DNA of 64,000 nt, taken from the NCBI GenBank assembly GCA_021234155.1, contig JAJEKV010000051.1:8948105-9012104 (forward strand), read 5' to 3'. The first letter of the stretch is position 1. Each line of letters starts with the position of its first letter. Position numbers and translations under genes: made by a program. This DNA is from Isoetes taiwanensis (Eukaryota; Streptophyta; Lycopodiopsida; Isoetales; Isoetaceae). The notes beneath the pieces are model-generated. The model was not told the origin of the DNA and searched no databases. It was given only the letters and a program-made list of their open reading frames with translations. Shown here one piece after another: positions 22,961 to 33,200 of the stretch.

Positions 22961-23247
22961 TGGACCAGAATGTTTTTGGATATTTAAGTAAACCAATGCC
23001 CTAATGACTCACATGTCGTTTTGCTTAAAAAGGTCGCTTCTTACATTTGATCAAATCTTTTATACCACTTTGGTTTAATTCTGATATCTTTTTGCAGCGC
23101 TGCCCGGGCTCTACAACAATCATGATCCCACTAGCTATTGCAATGATGCCCTGGTTTTTCTCTGCTTTGTATATCCAAAAATTTTACCTGTAGCATGGAT
23201 CATAACTTCTGTTAACATGGCAGCATCCTTGCTTAGGAGCCCCGACC

Positions 23248-24077
23248 ATTTGATCCAGGGTAAATTTTAAGGGTCCTAAATGTTTTTCTATTCAAATTAA
23301 AGTTGGCTAAACCTATTGAAAATAAAAGTTCATAGATTTTTATTAGGCAAAATTTGATAAAATAGAACCCTTTAGTTATCTTCCCACTTGGCTAAAATGT
23401 AAAATTTATATGATATGAAATTATTATATTGGCAAAATTTTCTTGGTTAGTGGCTAAAGTGCAACTATTTAACTTCAAATTTTGAGCACTCATTACCACA
23501 TGAATGACAAATGATTCAATATGCTTTCATTCCAGAACAATAACAAAGATTCAAAGTACAATTCATAAGGAGCAAACAATACCATTTGAGGGAACACACA
23601 TATTTTATGTCGGGGTCAAATGCATCCAAATGGTTAACTTGGTGCATATAGCCCTTTAAGATCAACAATTGCAAGAATAAACACTATTACTTGGAGCTTA
23701 AAATGCTCACTACATAACATTCTTCATAATCTTTAACCTAAACAACTTAAAGATTCATGTTCATTAGCCACCAAAGCATGATTGATATAGCTAATGGCGA
23801 TTCCTAAATTAAAGAGGTCCTTGAATAGATTCAACATGGCTATTTGAATTGATCAGGGTGCACCCAATCAGCTTCAAAGAAGGCGATTTAGCATGCCATG
23901 ATGCAGCCAATCTTGGCTAAACTCTAGGCGTCCAAAATTTTTTCCTTCTTGGAATGGCTAAATTATTTTTTTCCATAGAAAATGATCTTTGTTAACTTTA
24001 GCCACAAAATTTGATTAAAGGTCTAAAAAATAGCCATTTGGCGAATTTTAGCCACTCTTTAATACCCTGATTTGATC
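23248..24077. mobile_element. Non-autonomous hAT-type DNA transposon with 8-bp TSD
   Basis: The element proper is 23,256-24,069 (814 bp). It starts CAGGGTAAATTTTAAGG and ends, read on the opposite strand, CAGGGTATTAAAGAG. An identical 8-bp duplication, ATTTGATC, flanks it at 23,248-23,255 and 24,070-24,077. CAGGG termini with 8-bp target duplications are the hallmark of the hAT superfamily. The interior is AT-rich with no transposase reading frame, so it would need a transposase in trans. TIR similarity continues loosely for tens of bases (shared TGGCTAAA blocks). Confidence 0.85.
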
Positions 24078-26225
24078 TGAGCGAGCCCATCTGACAATTA
24101 ATGGGCTCATATATTTCTATAAATCTTTGGATATGGTTGTATATAATGGAGTGCATCCTTGCGATATTGCTGGATTTACTTATTGGGGAGAAAGCAGAGA
24201 AGAAAGTATGTATTCCACCATTGATTAATTAATTGGCACACAAGAATCATTTGCACAGGTACATGGTTCCAAATAGATGAAATTAGACTAGAATCTGACC
24301 ATGCATGTCTCGGATTCCAATTTGAATTGCGACCAACCATTGCTACAGCAAAAATAGTATCACATTACGTCAGTGGCAACGATGAACTTTTGCAACATGA
24401 AATAGCCCTGGGCTGCGATCAATTTTGTCTTTTTACAATATTGAATGTAAGGCTGCTGCTCCCAACAAGCTGCTAGTAAGATGTGCGAAAAGTATATGGC
24501 AAAGCATCCAAGAAAAAGTTCAATCAAACCCGTAATTCATGAATCAGGAATGCATGCTAGTTAGCTACCACCCCAAAAGGACTGAGATATTATCAAAAGT
24601 TGGTTAAGCTGAAAAAGCAAAGATGGAAGCATCAACATTAAGATATGTGGCTTCTTGAGATGCAAAGCGGCATCGGGAAGTTACGGAAAAAGCCGACACC
24701 TACAAAAGGGAACTAATTGTGTGTCTGCAGGGAAGATGTCTGAGGAAGGTATTAGCTTCTTGGCTCGAGGTAAAGCAAGAGATATTGAAGGGCTAGTTGT
24801 AGAACACCTTAAAGCAGGAGGGCCTCTTTTGGCCGGACACTCGAAAACCCACTCTAGGGTGTAGAAATTTCAATTGTGCTTCATGGTTAGAGCCAAATGG
24901 GGGAGGGGGATCCATGTTGCTTGTAGGCCTAGTGAGTTTTCTTGCAAGTTAGATGAAGTTGCAAGTTGCATAGAAACCTCCAAAAACAAGAATAAGTATA
25001 ATAAATAATTAAAATAAGATACTAGATTTTGGAGGAAAAAACTTGGTAGTACGCACATCATCAAGCTGGCCTTAGTTCTCATATAGCATATTTTTTTTTC
25101 CATCCTATGTTATATGAAACTAACATCATCATTACCTCATGCTACATGGTCTACCAAATATGAATCTCAAATAAATCTGCAAAATTGTATTTTGTTATTC
25201 TCTTTCTTTAGTAAAGGCTTAAAGACCCAAAGATAACATTTTCAAAGTGTAATTTCTCTCCCTTTTTGCTATTGTTTTGGAATAGAGCTGACATTGGATA
25301 ATTTTATCGCCCAATGTGAAACGTAGAATGAGAGGGCAGATCTGGAATATATGGAAAGCATAAGTGCATAATGGTTTCATGACTTTAGATGCGAAACAAT
25401 GCAAGAAGCTGTGTCTACTTATGCAAAGCGTATTTGTACCTATTGTGTGTCTACTCATGCAAAAGTATAGGAAGTACTAAAACATGTCATATGGAAGCAA
25501 AAGGCGAAAGAGCAATTATCGATATCAGCGGCTTCTTAAATTTATGATGGTTACAAAGGATACAAACTAGAGAACAAAAATGTCGGAAGAATCATATTTA
25601 TCGTGCATGTACCAAAGTCCTTGATTTTCCTTCTGGATCAAAGTCGCTTAGCTCCAGATATTGAGTTAATGTTTGGGCTAACACTGCATGCCTTCTCGGT
25701 TGGCGTCTGTCATTATCATTCAAAGCATATGAAATGCACATTGCAATGCATCTAATCCCAAGGGCATATCAGATCTTTTAATTCTTGCCTGGAGCTCCAC
25801 AACCAGTGCTATTCTGAAGAAAGAGCCATACCTAGTGCCCAGATCTAACCCATCGCCTCTTAGGTCATGTGGTAGCTCTGCTCAAGAACAAAAGTTTAGA
25901 CTATAGTAACCATCGGATTGTGCAACATACCTAATACCGATAAGAAGAGACAAATTGTCTGAATCGGATGCCCAAAATCTCAGGCCCAAATCGCTGATGA
26001 TGCATGTCTTTGTCTGGAATCAAAACGTAGAGGGGCATGTGCCAAAGAGCTCTTGATGCAGAGCCAAAATTAGAGCTTGCTTGCAAAGCAGGCACCTGCG
26101 CATGATGCAGAAGCCTTTCAATTGCGGAAGATGCCAAGACATGAAAGATGTTGAAGCAGGAGGAAGATCTAAGAGATAAGCGCTATGTTATACCATCAAA
26201 CCTTCTTTGCCATTTGCCAGATTTA
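24078..26225. other. Uncharacterised region
   Basis: No gene, RNA or mobile-element end could be supported. The short open stretches (24,655-24,864 plus; 24,870-25,103, 25,219-25,458 and 25,931-26,137 minus) match no family I recognise. Confidence 0.4.
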
Positions 26226-26450
26226 GGTAGATAGATAGATAGATAGTATTTTAATGTCGCCACTAGGCGACATCAAGCGGACATGTGACCCACACCACAC
26301 CACATTGCTTGGTTGGGCCTGCCCCCAACCACTTTACATTGCATCGTGGGTTTTGACACTATGATTCGAGTGCGGTTAAAGGCGATCTCGAACTTCGAGA
26401 CCTATAGTTGCTAGATCTAGTGTGTTACCACTAGACTAAGCCATGAATCG
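26226..26450 (-). mobile_element. tRNA-derived SINE with TATC tail
   Basis: On the minus strand the element starts near CGATTCATGGCTTAGTC. It has a pol III box A-like TGGCTTAGTCTAGTGG (26,428-26,443) and a box B-like AGTTCGAGATC (26,384-26,394), about 34 bp apart as in tRNA genes. A tRNA-unrelated body follows, including a small hairpin, TGTCGCCTAGTGGCGACA. It ends in about four TATC units (26,226-26,246). No CCA end or clean cloverleaf is seen, so it is a SINE and not a tRNA gene. The TSD was not resolved. Confidence 0.75.
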
Positions 26451-27482
26451 TGGTTGTGGCTATATCGGTGTTAAAATTTGAATGGTACAAAATTGTTTTT
26501 AACTCGGTGGTCGGACAAGATGAGTGCCTCGATGACAAAAAAAAGTGAACCTCTTTAAACAACCTATATACATTTGCCTAATCTGGTCATTCTTATGAGT
26601 GGAATTTGGTAATCCTTGGATCCATTATGATGTGTTCCAAGGTTTCTCATGAATCGGCAAAAAAGTTGAATTAATCCGAAAGACTTACTAATGGACACTT
26701 TCATTTATTGGCAGACAACACAAGTTCTACATAATTCTTCACATCCCTTTCAAGCTTAGGCCAATAAAAATGTCTCTTCATAATAGCCAGGGTAGCCTCA
26801 ATGCCCGAAATATGAGGGTTCATGACATTCCAATATCATTCTTGACCTATATGCTTGCGTGACAATGGCTTAGTATTAAAACTAAACTTTTATATATATT
26901 AGGGTCCTTCTATTCTATTCTATTCTATTCTATAGTGCCCTAAATTTTTTTTAGTACTTCCAGAAGTAAGAAATGTCCCTGAAGCATCAATCACTTATAG
27001 TGCCCTAATTTTTATGTGTACTTACATGATATACCTTGAATTGTCTTGCATTTGCAATGACAATATGCACTATTGTATATTTTTTCTATAATTAATGGGG
27101 AAAACCCATCATTTCTCAAGAAGAAAATAATAATAAATTCAATTTGCTTGGGCTAAGCCGGTTTGTACTAGAGATAAAAAAGCTGCATTGATACATTCTT
27201 GATAATCCATAATTGAGTGTAGACATTCCCTTTTCTTCTGATATTTGCATCGTAACCATCGAATAATAGATTTCTATGAACTATTGAATTTATAAATGTT
27301 CTTTGGTTTATTAAGACTAGTTTGGTACTTGAATTTCACACTATATATTGCTTTACTTTCTTAGATTAAGATGAATATAGTTCTTACTAGCCTTTAAAAA
27401 TGTCGAGTTGTCCACTGTGATAGAAATATGTACAATAGCGGAACAACAATTGATTCTTTTCTAGTTTATAATTTATGCAATT
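26451..27482. other. Uncharacterised region with TTCTA microsatellite
   Basis: No gene is seen. A TTCTA/TCTAT array occupies about 26,908-26,933. Its flanks do not match the LINE 3' end found at 6.8 kb and 36.8 kb, so it may be an independent microsatellite. The phrase TAGTGCCCTAA recurs just after the array and about 65 bp further on. Confidence 0.4.
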
Positions 27483-27737
27483 ATGTAACTTCCCGGGGGA
27501 TTCACTTTTGATCAGCGTATAACCCATGAGAGTTCACGGAGGGGTGTTTTTTGGACCATTTGTATACGTATACTTAGGGGTTAGGGGTGTTTTTAGGCAC
27601 TGATTTGGAGCAATATCTATACCTGGAGGGTCAAATTGCCTTTTTAAAATTGCGTATACAAGGGGGGTTTTTTGCTACCCTCCGAACACAGATGCCATAC
27701 CCCCCTTATGTATAAGTGCATCCCCCGGATGTAACTT
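27483..27737. mobile_element. 237-bp MITE with 9-bp TSD (Mutator-like by TSD length)
   Basis: The element proper is 27,492-27,728. An identical 9-bp duplication, ATGTAACTT, flanks it at 27,483-27,491 and 27,729-27,737. The termini are inverted: CCCGGGGGATTCACTT on the left, CCGGGGGATGCACTT on the right (opposite strand). The interior has three G-run/T-run repeats (GGGGTGTTTTTTGG, GGGGTGTTTTTAGG, GGGGGGTTTTTTGC) and a GTATACGTATAC palindrome. There is no coding capacity. A 9-bp TSD suggests the Mutator superfamily, but the short TIRs leave that open. Confidence 0.8.
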
Positions 27738-28251
27738 GCTCCGCAAAAAACTCAAATGTAATAAAGCAATCCATAATGCTTTTTCCCTTACAACTACACT
27801 TATCACTTCCTAAAAATCTTTTAATCTCATTGTAAATCAGAAGATTTAAGCCACTATATATTCTTAAAAGATGGTTGCTCATTGCAATATGCCACTTATC
27901 TTTATCGACTGAGATGCGGCTCTGTCCTACAAGTTTCAAGTCGTGGTCATCCATTTGCTCCACCTAAACGAGTCTTTAATGCTGCTTGCTAAGGATGCCT
28001 GGTTTCCTCCAATTCGGCCAGAGAGAGGGAGGTGTGCATGGTTTTAAATGAAAAACAATTATAGAGGCAAGCGCTTTGTCAAGTTTGCGTATCGTATTCT
28101 CTAAGCACAAAGTTCCCTGCTAATGTCAGTTAGATGGCAGTTGCCGATTCTACGTGAGCATTGTGTCTCTTACATGGCACGGGGTTTGGGATAAATTGCT
28201 CCATTGGTTGCAGATCATTCGCAGGTATTTGCGTATTAATGTCCATCATCA
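27738..28251. other. Uncharacterised sequence
   Basis: A minus-strand open stretch reaching 27,963 (…KWHIAMSNHLLRIYSGLNLL…) looks protein-like, but no family is recognised. Its downstream end overlaps the MITE. Confidence 0.3.
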
Positions 28252-28640
28252 ATGTCATCCTTAAGTCTCTGCATTGTGTCCAATCTTCCTACTTGGAGAT
28301 TGAATAAACTTGAATTTCTTTGCTTGTTTGCATGTTCTGAAGTCCAACTAGTCTGGACTTGTTGCATGATTTGTTTCGTAATGCTTTGGATGGCCAACAC
28401 ATTCTTCTCGCATCCTAACCTGATAAGTGGCCCTCGATTAAGAAGAAGACATTTTTGTTCTAGTTGTCACTTGTGGTCCATTTGGAAATGACGCAGACTT
28501 CACACTTTTCAAAGAATTTATTCTTCTTCTAGTGATCTTATGTCTCGTGCCCAAACCAACATACTAATGACTTATAAGTGGTCTCCCATTGAGGCAAAGG
28601 TCAGAAATCATATCTGGAGCCAATAAATCCAGATTAATTC
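28252..28640 (+). mobile_element. Possible LINE C-terminal relic
   Basis: Plus-strand frames carry a W/C-rich stretch and LSLVVHLEMTQ/HLWSIWK-like wording. This resembles the region after the zf-RVT domain of non-LTR elements, split between frames. No diagnostic motif is intact, so the call is weak. Confidence 0.3.
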
Positions 28641-28679
28641 ATGTCCTTAGGCTTCTTTTTGTGGGGCAAGATAGAGGCT

Positions 28680-29560
28680 CTATATGACATATTCAAGAAA
28701 ATTTGGACTTATTGATTTAATAGATAGCACTTCAAGGGCCATTATAAATGTATTTTTTATTCTTCTTTATTTTTATAATTTTTATAAGTTTTAATTATAT
28801 TTGGACTTATTCAAATTTAATATATAGCACTTCAAAGCGCCATTATAAATGTATTTTTTATTACGCTTTATTGTTATAATTTTTATAAGTTTTAATTATA
28901 TAAGTTTATCTTTCAATTAAAATTATAATGGTTATCAAAGAATAAATTGATTTTTTAAACTAATTTTTCATTTGAATCTATTTAGAATTGGACATTTCAA
29001 AAAATATAACAATTTCAATTTGTAGTGATTTAATGATTCAAATTTAATAATCATGATAATTAAATGAAATCGATGGTTTCATAAGTGATTGACTTAAAAC
29101 TATTATTAGATTTTAACAATTTACAAACTTTTACACTTTTAAAAACTTTAAGAAAAGCTTTAGGTTGAAATTAATTAAATGATATATATTTATTGTTTTA
29201 ATAATAACTATTGAATAATTTATTATTGATGAAATAAAATATATTGCATTTAATCAATAATAAACTATTCAATTTTTATTAAATATAAACATAATCATTT
29301 AATTAATTTCAATCTAAAATTTTCTTTAAATATTTTGAAAAGAATAGTATTTTAATTATACAATGTTATTTTAGATGAAAATTTAATTCTAAAATGAAGC
29401 AGGAATTAGTTTAGAAAGCAACTTTAAATTTTAGCAAGTATCATATTTTTTAAATTATTAAAATCAATAAGAGCTAAAATACATATAATATTATCATGGC
29501 ATCCTTGAAGTACATTTATTAGATTTGAATAAGTCAAATTTTATTAAATATGTCATATAG
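28680..29560. mobile_element. AT-rich fold-back (long inverted repeat) element, 881 bp
   Basis: The left end CTATATGACATATT...TTGGACTTATT...CACTTCAAGGG is mirrored on the opposite strand at the right end by CTATATGACATATT...TTTGACTTATTC...TACTTCAAGGA. A second block of about 85 bp, near the centre, is also inverted: GTTGAAATTAATTAAATGAT at about 29,164 against ATCATTTAATTAATTTCAAT at about 29,293. The apex is near 29,245. The two halves can thus pair over much of their length, imperfectly. The left arm contains a 98-bp tandem duplication not mirrored on the right. It has no ORF. A TA target duplication is possible but not proven. Confidence 0.75.
28703..28901 (+). repeat. 98-bp tandem duplication inside the fold-back element
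   Basis: Two adjacent units (28,703-28,800 and 28,801-28,901) each run from TTGGACTTATT to TAAGTTTTAATTATAT. They share CCATTATAAATGTATTTTTT and differ by a few substitutions and small indels. Confidence 0.85.
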
Positions 29561-30429
29561 TCCATTGTATTATAAACAAAAAAAACAGACCATATCTTCT
29601 TTTTTAAAATGGTAAAGCTTTGGACTTTATTATGCGGAATCTTGCGGATCTGCGAGGCGCATGTGGCGTTCCCTTCCCCTTAGCGGGATGCTAATTTTAA
29701 ATTTTCATCAGCAGCTCAGTCGGCCTTTGCGGTACATTTTTCTTTTCTTTTTGAATCTGAGCTCAAATCTTAAATTTCCTCCGTGACTTTGAGGAAGTTT
29801 TAAAGGCGATGATGGATCACGCCTTTGTGAGTGTACCCTCACGAATTTTGCTTATTCATCTTGACCCGGGTTTGGTTCGCAAATCTTTAGCTCTTTCACT
29901 ACAAAAAGTTGGAGAATGATGCCAGAAATCGTGTTTGGTAAAACACACGTAGAACAAGCGGCTGATTAGCGAGCCAAAGTGCTTATGGCCAAATCGTTGG
30001 TCATCTTTGCGAGGAGGAGCTTCAACCTAAAAGCCTCCATTGTTTTTTTTTATTAGATTATTTGACCTTAGGATCTATTCGGGGCTCCTATGGTGTTCTC
30101 ATTGAGCTTTGTAAAACATTGAGTACAAATGGATCCCTCACTAGGGATAGATAAATTTGGAAATATGAACTTTAAATGCTACGAAACTAGACAATCATCG
30201 AGAGCATGATGGCGAAGAACATAAAAATGGTTTAATCGCCACTTGGTCGATGCAAAGGTGAGAAGACCGGTATTTGCTCCTCATTGGGAAGAAGAACTAT
30301 GCCTTCTTACGTTTTTGAAACCAAGCAAATAGTTGAAGCCACGACCCCACGCACTATGGCAACCACAAAGTCTTAAACAATCCTGCGAGAATCATAGCTG
30401 AAAAGAAAAATAATCCGTCAATGAGTTAG
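29561..30429. other. Uncharacterised region
   Basis: No gene is seen. It contains one copy (about 30,039-30,078) of a 40-bp word that recurs at about 35,068-35,110 (TTATTAGATT, then TTGACCTTAGGATCTATTC). Confidence 0.4.
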
Positions 30430-30775
30430 ATGCCATAGGCAAAGACTCGGAGGCTCAAGGCCCGCAGAGAAAAAGCGACAGCCGACCAATCGGGGGAACC
30501 GTCCGCGGAATGACCATCAGCGGGGAAAAACACAACGATTAGTCTTTGCCTCGGAGGCTACAGCGCCCGCCAGAAAAACAATAAATATGATCTTCGGGAG
30601 GCAGGCAGCGCCTTGTAGGAAAACATGAATAATAAATATTATTTCGGAGGCTACAAAGCCACGCAGGAAAACATGAATGAATAAATAAAATACTAGTGAC
30701 ATCTTGAGAAAGAGTAAACCAATAAGTATCGACCAATGGGGAACCATCCAGCGGAAAACACCATCGGCGGGATGG
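30430..30775 (+). repeat. Nested tandem repeats
   Basis: A unit of about 45-50 bp beginning CGGAGGCT and ending in a GAAAACATGAATAATAAAT-like A-rich part occurs at about 30,551, 30,595 and 30,643, with a degenerate copy at about 30,447. A second word, CGACCAATNGGGGAACC followed by GCGGAA and CATCNGCGGG, occurs on both sides (about 30,485 and 30,730), suggesting a higher-order duplication. Confidence 0.6.
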
Positions 30776-30889
30776 GATAAGAAGGACTCGAATGGATGCA
30801 AAGACCAATCGAGGTCAAGGAAGAAACCCATGGAGCAGGAAGCAACACCAATAGCAGTAGAGTTGGTTTGATGAAAGCGATTCGCGACA

Positions 30890-33200
30890 CATCAAGGACC
30901 AAAATCGGGGGAACATGAAAAGAGAATTAAGCGGAGCGAGAATAGACAAAGCGGCGAGAGTAAATAGAAACAAGAAAAACATGGCCAGACAAAAGGTGCA
31001 CTACTAGAAGACAAAGGGTAAAAAAGCGCTACAACCAAACTAAGACATAGAAAAAGATTATCAATGCAAGCTGAAATAAACCTATATCAAGGGAAAAAGT
31101 AAATGAGAACACTTAGGTAATGAGCGATTGGTAACTTGGTAAAAGAACAAAGCACACTATGTACCAAAATAATAAAAGCCGGAAGGAATTTGAGGCAAAC
31201 TAGAGGACGAGACAACCAAAGAGTGAGGCAAAATGGAAACAATGGGCGGATGGAAGAAAATATGAAAGTAAAAAGGATGGAGATACTTCTTCGAAGTCAG
31301 GACTAAAGCGAAGATGAAACCAAAAGCCAAAAGCAGGGCCAAAGGGAAAAGATGAAAACAAAGAAATCCAGCGGAAACACGGACAATGAGATAGCGGAGA
31401 AACAAGGGGATAATGAGAGCTGAACCACGAAATGAATAAAATGAAGGACATAATAGGATAAAGCGGTAAGAGATGGAAAAAGCAATACAAAATGAAGGAC
31501 ACAATAGAACAATGTTATGAGGAGATGGGGAAGAGCGGACATATCCATGAACATAATGACATCAACAAGTAAGGATCTTAAATGACTATTGCACAGTAAA
31601 ATTACATCAAATAAAAATACCAAAAATTCCAAGTAACCCAACTAAAAAAGGAGCAAGAAAAATAACCAAAGGAAAACACGATGAAACTAATGAAGGAATG
31701 ATATCAATAAACTCAAATAGAACAACAAGCCAAAAAGGAAGTTACTAAAAGAAACAATATCTGAATAAAGAAATGATATCATGATGGAGGATTAAAAACC
31801 AAAATATAGGGCGATCGAGAGAAGAACAAAGGATGGGACCAAATGGAATAATGGAGCAAGCTGGTAGAAATCTTTGGAGCAAATGGAAGGAGATACCTCT
31901 TCTATTCTATTCTTGAGGCTGTTGGCGACGAGATATACTGTTCGAGGCTGTTGGGAACACGATGAACTCAAGAAACCAATGAAGTAGAAGAAGAGAAGAT
32001 GATAATCCACAAAATCAAATGGAACAAAAAAGTAATGAGATAATATCGATAAAAATGAGACAAATGGATATCGACAATGGGCAAGCAGTAGAAGGGGCAA
32101 GTAAGGGGGTCTAGAGTGCGAAAGAGGTGGCTTATTGAGAGCAAAAACATGAGAGGCAATCGAGCAAAAAAAGGAAGATAAAGAGATGAAAAAAGGGGAT
32201 AAGAGACACAAAGACAACGGCAGCGAAGGGTAGAATGAGAACCACGGAAAACCAAAACTATGAGATGCATAAAAAGGACATAATGGAACCAAGAGCGGAA
32301 TGGAGGAAACTTGCAAACACAACAAAATCGAGAAGCGATATCAATGAGCTACTATGAATGTGAGCCTAAAGAGTCATAACATCGGCAATGTTAAGGGAAC
32401 AACAAGCCAAAGGCCCGAAAGCAAAGATAATCGGCATAGAGAAATGATATCCATGAGCTAATGTGAAAATGAGGAGGATATAGCGAATGGAGGCATAAAC
32501 AAAACCATAAACCGGGAAGTCGAGACCAGCGAATAGATAGAGTAGGAGCAAAAAATTGACACAATCGAATAGATGGACAATAAGAACAAAAAGAAACCAA
32601 AAAGCCGATGACCATACCAATGGAATCACGGAGATAATAGAACAACTGTGAAAAGACAATTGATATGGGCAACACATACAAGCGCACACCTTAACCAACT
32701 ATGAGGAAAAATCATGCGATTACCAAAAACACATGATGCATAAGATGCAAAAGCTCAAGAACTCAAAATGAAAAAGCGCCAATAATGCGATTTAGCGTCC
32801 AAAAATGAAAGCTAGGGAGATAATGAACTTTAAACAAAGTATTATTCCGCGCAAGCACGACTAGAAGCGACAAACCAAGATGGCAAGAAAATGCAAAAAT
32901 GATTAAAGTACAAGGGGACGAGCAAAATCTAGGACTAGTACAGCCAGACCAGACAAAAGGTTTTATGGGCCTAAGCGCAAAAACTGGAAAAAACCCTTAT
33001 TAACATAGTCTGCAAACCATGATAAAAATGTGAATAACTAGAGATCATGGCAACAAAATGAAATAACCTCAAAATAAGGAGTCCAATGCACCCACAAATG
33101 CACATGATAAAATGAGTACTATAGAACAAATTGGGATACAGTGCAAGACTCACTCCATTCAGAAATCCGCAAACCTTGAAAGATAGCACTAGGGACCAAT
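30890..33200. repeat. Purine-rich low-complexity stretch
   Basis: The plus strand is strongly A/G-biased for over 2 kb. A degenerate word, AATGATATCNATGA and variants, recurs at about 31,700, 31,770, 32,045, 32,065, 32,335 and 32,446. The long minus-strand open frames here are rich in Phe, Leu, Ser, Ile and Tyr, as expected from base composition, and look non-genic. Confidence 0.5.

Noticed and set aside
26380..26450. A possible tRNA gene on the minus strand
   Set aside because: Box A and box B-like sequences are present, but no cloverleaf with acceptor-stem pairing could be drawn. The body and TATC tail fit a SINE better.
26908..26933. TTCTA array as another 3' end of the TTCTA-tailed LINE
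   Set aside because: The flanking sequence does not contain the element's conserved 3' words, so only the microsatellite itself is supported.
31157..32700. Several long minus-strand open frames rich in Phe, Leu, Ser and Tyr, suggesting membrane proteins
   Set aside because: They overlap each other in two frames, lie in a purine-biased block and mirror its base composition. No conserved motif or splice structure supports a gene.
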